Source: Paralteromonas sediminis
GTDB taxonomy: Bacteria > Pseudomonadota > Gammaproteobacteria > Enterobacterales > Alteromonadaceae
Direction: 5' to 3'
Length of the DNA: 64,000 nt
Assembly: GCF_003820355.1 (NCBI RefSeq)
Contig: NZ_RPOK01000003.1
Coordinates: forward strand, 537,686-601,685
Part shown: piece by piece, positions 57,871 to 64,000 of the stretch
How positions within the stretch are numbered: the stretch's first letter is position 1
Layout of the letters: each line of letters starts with the position of its first letter
The notes under the pieces: model-generated
Told to the model about the DNA's origin: nothing
What the model saw: only the letters and a program-made list of their open reading frames with translations
The model's database searches: none
Made by a program: the position numbers and the translations under genes

Positions 57871-58638
57871 TTATTTTTTATAAATGCTTACGCTTCCGCC
57901 GGAAGTACGAAGGTCAATTTGAGGACCACCACCATTTATTTGGCCGCGAATAGACTGTTTTTTAACCCTTCCATCAACCTCAAATTCACTTTTAACTCTT
58001 CCACCGCTGGTGCTGGCATCTATATCAATAGCAACATTTTCTGGAAATGATGCCCTTATAGAGCCACCTGATGTTGTCAAACTCGCGTTTTCAGAAGGTT
58101 GCTGAGCAAAGGTAACATCTATGCTGCCACCTGATGTATGGGCGTCAATCTCTCCATATATGTTGTCTGTTCTAATTGAGCCACCTGAGGTATGAAGGTC
58201 AATGTCTCCTATGATATCGCCGACAGAAATCGAGCCGCCTGACGTATTGGCTTCTACATTGCCTTCGAGGTCGTCTATGTCGATACTACCACCTGCGGTG
58301 CGTAGCGTTAGCTCAAAGTTTTTAGGCACGACAACATCAAACTTCACGTTTAAACCGTTCCAAGAATTGCGGTTTTCCTTTTCGCCAAGGACCACAATTT
58401 CATCGCCTCGCCTATCTACAGTGACAGTAAATTCATCCTCATGTTTACCACTTACATCAACATCAACAATAACGCTGTCTTCGTTATGTGTGCGAATTCT
58501 GATGCTGCCAGAATGTGTGGCTAAGTTAAGTTTTTCGCCGGGAGAAGCGTTAATAGTTTCATAAAAATCAGCGGCTAGGATTGTGCTGGCTGGTGTGGCT
58601 AAAGCAAAAATTATTGCGGTTTTTGTTAACAATTTCAT
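57871..58638 (-). CDS. Exported DUF4097 beta-strand repeat protein
   Basis: A 255-residue protein with a signal peptide (about 23 residues, ending I-L-A-A) and a repeating right-handed beta structure: the unit T-S-G-G-S-I (or T-A-G-G-S-I) recurs about seven times at 15-25 residue spacing, as in DUF4097. I chose the ATG at 58638, with GGAGAG four bases upstream. It lies between dnaC and oriC although it is an envelope-type protein. Function unknown. Confidence 0.82.
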   Translation of the reverse strand: MKLLTKTAIIFALATPASTILAADFYETINASPGEKLNLATHSGSIRIRTHNEDSVIVDVDVSGKHEDEFTVTVDRRGDEIVVLGEKENRNSWNGLNVKFDVVVPKNFELTLRTAGGSIDIDDLEGNVEANTSGGSISVGDIIGDIDLHTSGGSIRTDNIYGEIDAHTSGGSIDVTFAQQPSENASLTTSGGSIRASFPENVAIDIDASTSGGRVKSEFEVDGRVKKQSIRGQINGGGPQIDLRTSGGSVSIYKK

Positions 58639-58704
58639 TAGACTCTCCATGGTTGACACTAACTATGTCGCAATAGATGAAGAGAAAGTTTAAACGCTAT
58701 TTTT

Positions 58705-59520
58705 TTATTTAACCTGGTTTGGCTGATAGCCCGATACACGTTGACCTTCGGGAATCTCTGGTACAACTTTCTGGCGTCTACTGGGTCCGCTGAAACGGAC
58801 TTTGTAGGTATCATACTCTTTGATTGACTCAAAGCAGTATTGACCCAGCGCATGTTCCAGTTCAGCGAGATTGTGATTGGTGATTAAAATGCAGTTTTTA
58901 TTGTCGGCTAGCCTTTGTCTTAATAGGTTTCCCAACCAGCTTTGTGCATTTTTTTTAAGTGTAGTTTCGTTAACACAAACTTCATCAAGAATAAGCAGAT
59001 CAACATCAAGTAATTGTTGATAAGCGTTTCTAAATTTTTCGCCGATGTTGTCCTGTGAATTAAAATCGTACGCGGAATAACGCATTTCAAGCAATGTAGA
59101 AAGCTGCCGATAGAGCACACTGATTTCGTACTCTTCGATAAGTTGGTGCGCAATAGCACCTGCAATGTGGGACTTGCCGCGCCCATAATCACCGTAAAAC
59201 AGCATCATATGTGAACCGCTTTCGCGCCAAGCTTTATCACTGTGAGCTGCTATAAAAGATTGGGCAATACTGTAGGCTTCCATGACATCTTGACTATCCT
59301 GTTCAAGGTTGGCAAATGTCCATTTAGGGTTGAGGTCTGACTGACCATAAATATTGTCTATACGTTTTATTTTTGCGCTTTGCTGAAGACGGGTAATATC
59401 ATCATTGGCCTGTTGGTCATATACTTTACGCAGTGATCTGTAATCAAGTGGCTTGGTATCAATCACTGGTTTTCCAAGCGCTTTGGCCAGTTGGTCCAAC
59501 TTATCTTTAATTGACTGCAT
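58705..59520 (-). CDS. dnaC: DnaC-like helicase loader ATPase
   Basis: A 271-residue AAA+ protein of the DnaC/IstB class. Walker A G-D-Y-G-R-G-K-S near residue 110, Walker B L-L-I-L-D-E-V near 173, sensor region I-L-I-T-N-H-N. E. coli DnaC loads DnaB helicase; the next gene upstream is DnaT-like, as in the enterobacterial dnaTC pair, which supports this call over a transposon IstB. The N-terminal DnaB-binding part is not clearly conserved. Confidence 0.82.
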   Translation of the reverse strand: MQSIKDKLDQLAKALGKPVIDTKPLDYRSLRKVYDQQANDDITRLQQSAKIKRIDNIYGQSDLNPKWTFANLEQDSQDVMEAYSIAQSFIAAHSDKAWRESGSHMMLFYGDYGRGKSHIAGAIAHQLIEEYEISVLYRQLSTLLEMRYSAYDFNSQDNIGEKFRNAYQQLLDVDLLILDEVCVNETTLKKNAQSWLGNLLRQRLADNKNCILITNHNLAELEHALGQYCFESIKEYDTYKVRFSGPSRRQKVVPEIPEGQRVSGYQPNQVK

Positions 59521-59528
59521 AGGGTTAT

Positions 59529-60182
59529 CTATCGCTTATCTTTTGCCTTTGAGTATTTTTCTACCAGCTTTTTAGCATTGTCATCGGCATCGACACTCGT
59601 TGTTGTGTTAACTATCTGGGTGCCTACGCGATTTACAGGTATCATACCTGAAGCAGTTCGATTTCGCTTTATTTGTTGTGCGAGTCGTTGTGTCCATTGA
59701 TATTCAGTCAGTCTAATATCAGGTCTGCCGCGCCAATATGCCACAAATTCACCGATTTCTTCTGCTTTGGTAGTAGTGTCAATGACACCTATCATGCAAA
59801 GCAATTCTGTGAGTAATTCAGTATTTGGTTGCCAGTCAAACGTAATGGGACTGGCATTTTCATAAAGTCGGTCTTGGGTATTTGAGTGATTGACTACCAT
59901 GGGCAGGTTAATGCTCTGACCATTTAGTGATGTTTCGATATCTTGCTGTGTGTTTAAAGTAACCAAACCGACCTGTGCGAGTTCTTTGACTAAACGATTT
60001 ATTTGTCTGCCCCGATCAAGGTGTTTTTGTTTAGCGTTTATCGTTGCCAATATGGCTTTGTATTCCAATGGGCGGGACTCGCCTGTTTTTAGGTCTACAT
60101 AAGGCCGCAAGCACAAACAATACAACACTCTTGCCTCGTTGCTTATAGGGCCTTGTAAAGCGCTGAGTTCCTCTGCGTGCAT
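59529..60182 (-). CDS. DnaT-like primosomal protein
   Basis: A 217-residue protein. The C-terminal half (about residues 113-175) has F-D-W-Q-P-N-T-E-L-L and E-I-G-E-F-V-A-Y-W-R-G-R-P-D, then Y-Q-W-T-Q-R-L-A-Q-Q-I, matching the single-strand-binding domain of DnaT. The N-terminal half has a winged-helix-like pattern. It lies 8 bases upstream of the dnaC-like gene, so both are probably one operon for restart or initiation. Confidence 0.8.
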   Translation of the reverse strand: MHAEELSALQGPISNEARVLYCLCLRPYVDLKTGESRPLEYKAILATINAKQKHLDRGRQINRLVKELAQVGLVTLNTQQDIETSLNGQSINLPMVVNHSNTQDRLYENASPITFDWQPNTELLTELLCMIGVIDTTTKAEEIGEFVAYWRGRPDIRLTEYQWTQRLAQQIKRNRTASGMIPVNRVGTQIVNTTTSVDADDNAKKLVEKYSKAKDKR

Positions 60183-60187
60183 GGGAT

Positions 60188-60616
60188 TTAAAATTTGTCC
60201 TTAAGCCATTCAACAGCAACATCTTCAGGAATAGGGTGTTGAAGTACATCTATATGTAACGGGGGATGAGTAATATTTGCCCCAGACGCTTTGAGTTTAT
60301 CCTCGAGTGCGATTGCACCGAAGCAGTATGTGTCATAACTCGTATCGCCTAAGCCTATGATAGTTGCATTCAAACCACTCAGATCTTCGCTTTCCAGTCT
60401 TTTTGCAAAAGATTGGATATTGTCTGGGAGGTCGCCGGCACCGTGCGTTGAAGAGCACACTAACCAATGTGAATCCTGAGAAATATCGTCAAAGTCTGGC
60501 TCGAGATAAAGCGCGCTGTTATAGCCTTTTTCATCAAGAACTTCCTTAAGTGCTTCTGCAACATATTCAGTGGCACCAAGAACACTTCCCACAATGATAG
60601 ATATTTGTTTTGACAC
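60188..60616 (-). CDS. mioC: Flavodoxin-like protein MioC
   Basis: A 142-residue flavodoxin. FMN loop G-S-V-L-G-A-T-E-Y-V-A near residue 10, S-S-T-H-G-A-G-D-L-P-D in the middle, G-L-G-D-T-S-Y. MioC is the known neighbour of oriC in E. coli. I chose the GTG at 60616, one base after the mnmE stop, with GGGA about seven to ten bases upstream; the longer open frame lies inside mnmE. Confidence 0.88.
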   Translation of the reverse strand: MSKQISIIVGSVLGATEYVAEALKEVLDEKGYNSALYLEPDFDDISQDSHWLVCSSTHGAGDLPDNIQSFAKRLESEDLSGLNATIIGLGDTSYDTYCFGAIALEDKLKASGANITHPPLHIDVLQHPIPEDVAVEWLKDKF

Positions 60617-60617
60617 G

Positions 60618-61994
60618 TTATTTCCCAATACAAAAAGAAGAGAATATTTTTCCGAGCAAATCGTCCGAGGTAAATTCACCGGTAATTTCACATAGCGCCT
60701 GATGGGCAAGTCTGAGTTCTTCCGCTAACAGTTCCCCAGCCATTGCATCATGTAATTGGTCATAGCCCGTTTGCAAATGTGTGCTTGCTTGCTTTAGAGC
60801 GTCTAAATGGCGTCTTCTGGCTATGAATTGGCCTTCCGTTGCTGCAGACAGGCCAAGTACTCGGGTTAAGTGTTCCCGAAGGCAATCTACACCTTGCTGC
60901 GTAAGAGAAGATAGCCTGACAATAGGGTAGGCACCATGAGCTGTAGAAACCGTGGTTTCGCCGGCAGTCTCGCCACTTTTATCTATTTTATTTCTTATGA
61001 CTGATACCGGCATGGCTTCGGGTAAAGATTGCATAAACTCTGGCCAGATATCAAAAGGGTCATCAACATCAGTAGTGCTGGCATCAACGACAAAAAGTAA
61101 GTGATCAGCTTGTTTTATGGCATCCCAGGCACGTTGAATACCAATTTGTTCGACTTTATCTTCACTGTCGCGTAATCCTGCTGTATCAATAATGTGTAGG
61201 GGCACGCCATTAATGCTAATGTGCTCTTTTAGCACATCACGAGTTGTACCTGCTATATCAGTTACTATGGCGCTTTCTTTACCTGCAAGTTGGTTGAGCA
61301 ATGATGATTTTCCCGCATTCGGCTTACCCGCTATAACAACCTGCAATCCTTCTCTAAGCAGCGTTCCTTGTTGTGCAGAGTTGGTAAGCGTGTGCAATGT
61401 CGCGCGGATATTATCAAGGTCTTTAGCAACCTTACCATCGCTCAGAAAATCGATTTCTTCCTCAGGAAAATCGATAGCTGCTTCAACGTACATACGCAAA
61501 TGTACAATGAGGTCAGAAAGGCTATTTACTTGCTGAGAAAAGGCTCCTTGAAGTGACTGCAATGCACTTTTGGCTGCTTGTCGGGAATTGGCATCGATAA
61601 GATCTGCAATAGCTTCAGCTTGCGTTAAATCGAGTTTGTCGTTGAGAAATGCCTGTTCACTAAACTCGCCTGGACGTGCAAGTCGAACACCAGTGAGTTG
61701 CAGAATGCATTCAAGAAGCATATCCATAATTACTGGGCCGCCATGTCCTTGGAGTTCAAGTACATCTTCACCGGTAAATGAATTTGGCCCTTTAAAAAAG
61801 AGCGCGATGCCTTCGTCAATAACATTGTTGTGTGCATCAACAAAAGGCAAATAGTATGCTTGGCGAGGTGTGAGAGTTTGTCCGGTTACAACAGAGCAGA
61901 CATTTGCAGCCAGCGGACCTGACACGCGGATAATACCAACACCCCCGCGTCCCGCAGGTGTTGCCTGTGCAACTATGGTGTCGGTGTTCTCCAC
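60618..61994 (-). CDS. mnmE: tRNA modification GTPase MnmE
   Basis: A 458-residue GTPase, partner of MnmG. Folate-binding N-terminal domain, G domain with [10 protein letters not shown] near residue 225, [18 protein letters not shown], and the C-terminal C-I-G-K. Complete. Confidence 0.98.
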   Translation of the reverse strand: MENTDTIVAQATPAGRGGVGIIRVSGPLAANVCSVVTGQTLTPRQAYYLPFVDAHNNVIDEGIALFFKGPNSFTGEDVLELQGHGGPVIMDMLLECILQLTGVRLARPGEFSEQAFLNDKLDLTQAEAIADLIDANSRQAAKSALQSLQGAFSQQVNSLSDLIVHLRMYVEAAIDFPEEEIDFLSDGKVAKDLDNIRATLHTLTNSAQQGTLLREGLQVVIAGKPNAGKSSLLNQLAGKESAIVTDIAGTTRDVLKEHISINGVPLHIIDTAGLRDSEDKVEQIGIQRAWDAIKQADHLLFVVDASTTDVDDPFDIWPEFMQSLPEAMPVSVIRNKIDKSGETAGETTVSTAHGAYPIVRLSSLTQQGVDCLREHLTRVLGLSAATEGQFIARRRHLDALKQASTHLQTGYDQLHDAMAGELLAEELRLAHQALCEITGEFTSDDLLGKIFSSFCIGK

Positions 61995-62005
61995 AATCCT
62001 ACCTT

Positions 62006-62488
62006 CTAATCACGGAAGTTTGTGTATTGAAAGGGTTGTCCGAGGTCAGATTGTTTTATCAGTGCAATGGTTTCCTGTAAATCGTCGCGTTTTTTCCCGG
62101 TTACCCTTACTTGGTCACCCTGAATAGACGCTTGAACCTTCAGTTTGGCATCTTTGATTAGCTTGACGACCTTTTTGGCCATGTTTTGCTCAATACCTTG
62201 TTTGAATGCAATGGTTTGGCGATAGTTTTTTCCGCTAATATCCATTTTTTGCATATCCATAGCACCGGTATCTATATTTCGCTTCGAACAGGCGTTCCTG
62301 AACATTGATTCCATTTGTTGCAATTGGAATTCTGCTTGCGCAGCCATCAGGACACAGTTGTCTTTAAACGTAAAGCTGGCTTCAACACCACGAAAGTCAA
62401 AGCGTGTACTGAGCTCTCGCGTGGCGTTGTCGGTAGCATTGCGAACTTCTTCCATATTGATTTCTGAAACAATATCAAATGAAGGCAT
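62006..62488 (-). CDS. yajQ: YajQ-family nucleotide-binding protein
   Basis: A 160-residue protein with the family N-terminus M-P-S-F-D-I-V-S-E and the R-F-D-F-R-G-V-E segment. YajQ proteins bind nucleic acids; some bind cyclic-di-GMP and act as regulators. It lies between yidC and mnmE, all on one strand: 21 bases after yidC and 11 bases before mnmE. Confidence 0.93.
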   Translation of the reverse strand: MPSFDIVSEINMEEVRNATDNATRELSTRFDFRGVEASFTFKDNCVLMAAQAEFQLQQMESMFRNACSKRNIDTGAMDMQKMDISGKNYRQTIAFKQGIEQNMAKKVVKLIKDAKLKVQASIQGDQVRVTGKKRDDLQETIALIKQSDLGQPFQYTNFRD

Positions 62489-62509
62489 AGTGTTTATTCT
62501 CCTCGGCTA

Positions 62510-64000
62510 TTAGCGGGTTTTCATGCCGCGTTTTTCCATTGAGGCGTAAATTATTTTCGCCTGCACAAGCGTGATAACGTTACTCACTAGCCAGTATAGA
62601 ACGAGTCCGGCAGGGAAGAAGAAGAAGAACACGCTCATCATCACAGGCATCCACTGCATGATTTTCTGTTGCATGGGGTCTGTCATTGTCATGGGCTGTA
62701 GCTTTTGAAGCGCCCACATACTTGCACCTGTCAGTATAGGCAAGACAAAATAGGGATCTTTAACCGATAGATCGGTGATCCAAAGAACAAAGTCAGCGTG
62801 TCTTAGTTCCACACTCTCCAGTAATACCCAGTACAACGCTAAAAAGATAGGCATCTGTAAAAGTAACGGGAAGCAACCACCCATGGGGTTAACTTTTTCC
62901 TTCTTGTACATTTCCATCATGGCCTGGGACATTTTTTGTCTGTCATCACCATAGCGGTCCTTAAGCTGCTGCATTTTTGGGGCTAGGTTGCGCAGCTTGG
63001 CCATAGACTCGTATTGCTTTTTGGTTAGGGGGTACATAACACCCTTAACGATAATCGTGATGAGGATAATAGCGACACCCCAGTTACCCACCAAACCATA
63101 AATGAACTTAAGCAAGTCGAATAAAGGCTGAGAAATCCACCACAAAATGCCGTAGTCGACAGTGAGGTCTAGCCCACGTGCTAGTTCAGCTAGATGCGCT
63201 TGGTCTTTGGGGCCCAAATAAAGCGTCGATGTAACAGTAGATTCTTCACCGGTAGCAACAGTAAAAGGTGCGCCAGTATAACCAATAAGTGCATCACCTG
63301 AATTCAATAGACGACTGTAAAGGGTATTGGTTTCTTGTTGTGGCGGTACCCAGGCAGATACAAAGTAGTGTTCTAGCATCGCAACCCAACCACCTGTTGT
63401 AGCTTCCCTTAGGTCATCATCTTCAATATCACTGAAGCTATACTTTTCGTATCGTGACTCCTGAGTAGAATACGCAGCACCACGGTAGGTAGGCATAAAC
63501 ATATTCGATTCAGGTACCTGTGTTGTTTGTTTTAGCTGTGCGTATTGTTGCAGCTGTGCAGGTGCGCCAGTATTGTTGGTTATCGTATAAGAAACAACAA
63601 CATCATGGCTTTTTCTGTTAATTTCAAATTGTTTGGTAACGGTTAAACCATTGCTTTGCCAAATCAGTGGAATAACCAAGCTCTGGTCGTTATCGCCTAG
63701 AATGTACTCTGTCGCAGTAGCAACATACTGAGGACGGCCATTGGGATTAGCATCTGGACCATTAGGCCCAACTAAGCCACTTTGCGCTACGTAAAGCCCT
63801 GTAGTTGGTCTCAGTAGACTGTATGGTTCGTCTTCGTTTTGTTTTATGGGGAAGTCTATCAGGTCAGCTTTAATAACATCGCCACCAATCAAGTCAATTT
63901 CAAGAGACAGAGTATCGGTAAGTACAGAAATGAATCGTGCAGCGCCATCTGCTTCCTGGACAACAGGCAAAACAGCATCGCTGTCTGGTACAAAACCATC
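62510..64000 (-). CDS. yidC: Membrane protein insertase YidC (5' end outside window)
   Basis: 497 codons of the insertase are visible and the frame stays open to the window edge, so the N-terminal membrane anchor lies beyond. Seen are most of the periplasmic beta domain (residues to about 270 of the visible part), the first core helix W-G-V-A-I-I-L-I-T-I-I-V-K with its functional Lys/Arg region, the cytoplasmic hairpin rich in Met and Lys, and the last helices, ending Y-A-S-M-E-K-R-G-M-K-T-R. Confidence 0.96.
   Translation of the reverse strand, partial: DGFVPDSDAVLPVVQEADGAARFISVLTDTLSLEIDLIGGDVIKADLIDFPIKQNEDEPYSLLRPTTGLYVAQSGLVGPNGPDANPNGRPQYVATATEYILGDNDQSLVIPLIWQSNGLTVTKQFEINRKSHDVVVSYTITNNTGAPAQLQQYAQLKQTTQVPESNMFMPTYRGAAYSTQESRYEKYSFSDIEDDDLREATTGGWVAMLEHYFVSAWVPPQQETNTLYSRLLNSGDALIGYTGAPFTVATGEESTVTSTLYLGPKDQAHLAELARGLDLTVDYGILWWISQPLFDLLKFIYGLVGNWGVAIILITIIVKGVMYPLTKKQYESMAKLRNLAPKMQQLKDRYGDDRQKMSQAMMEMYKKEKVNPMGGCFPLLLQMPIFLALYWVLLESVELRHADFVLWITDLSVKDPYFVLPILTGASMWALQKLQPMTMTDPMQQKIMQWMPVMMSVFFFFFPAGLVLYWLVSNVITLVQAKIIYASMEKRGMKTR

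Noticed and set aside
58060-58300. Short DNA repeats that could suggest a CRISPR or tandem array
   Set aside because: They are the coding echo of the T-S-G-G-S-I protein repeats of DUF4097, with uneven spacing and divergent sequence.
58705-59520. IstB transposition helper as identity of the DnaC-like ATPase
   Set aside because: No transposase or terminal repeats are nearby, and the adjacent gene has a DnaT-type domain.

Overview
The window looks like a chromosomal segment of a marine-type gammaproteobacterium, most likely Alteromonadaceae (Alteromonas/Aestuariibacter-like). This is inferred from gene order (prmA, dusB-fis, purHD; mnmE, mioC, dnaTC, oriC, mnmG, rsmG, parAB, atpIBEFHAGDC) and from protein resemblance; no database was searched. 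It contains the replication origin: a GATC-rich, AT-rich stretch with DnaA boxes and an IHF-like site at about 57.47-57.87 kb, next to mnmG.

Layout. 0-4 kb: the 5' part of gspC (type II secretion), the redox/heat-shock genes hslR-hslO and the ompR-envZ two-component system. 4-11.3 kb: a YHS-domain protein, an orphan phosphoribulokinase-like gene, purH-purD, dusB-fis with a terminator and a growth-rate-type promoter, and prmA. 11.3-17.6 kb: a secreted S10 peptidase, a BlaI/M56 regulator-sensor pair with two operator palindromes, a periplasmic amidase, a HiPIP, and a flavin reductase operon with an unlisted 40-residue membrane protein. 17.6-21.1 kb: an HNH protein, then a FAN1-like VRR-NUC nuclease fused to a DnaQ-like exonuclease behind an almost perfect LexA box, and small conserved proteins. 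21.1-23.5 kb: a possible small RNA with an orphan terminator, then an ECF sigma / anti-sigma-like / coiled-coil exported protein operon. 24-29.6 kb: a catalase-like protein with a TetR regulator, a DUF368 lipid carrier transporter, and proB with a dehydrogenase and a CBS protein. 29.7-38.2 kb: an ABC1 kinase, DUF3014-DUF1285, an amidohydrolase, a DedA protein, rph-pyrE-tusA, yicC and a CIA30 protein.

The most unusual locus is 38.28-38.92 kb. Two overlapping tiny genes encode peptides with double-glycine leaders, of the kind cut by C39 peptidase exporters. A terminator follows, then a small two-helix membrane protein that could be the immunity factor. This looks like an undescribed two-peptide bacteriocin/microcin module without its own exporter in the window. 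38.9-46 kb: a DUF6671 protein, an orphan cysD, a secreted M17 aminopeptidase, an OmpA-like lipoprotein, an HD-GYP phosphodiesterase, an alkyltransferase-like protein, a DTW protein and a DUF1232 protein.

46-64 kb is the origin region: the complete F1Fo ATP synthase operon with its promoter and terminator, parAB, rsmG and mnmG, oriC, a DUF4097 protein, dnaC- and dnaT-like primosome genes, mioC, mnmE, yajQ and the 3' part of yidC. Most genes left of oriC from mnmG to atpC point away from the origin, co-directional with the leftward fork. No tRNA, rRNA, CRISPR array, insertion sequence or prophage was recognised.
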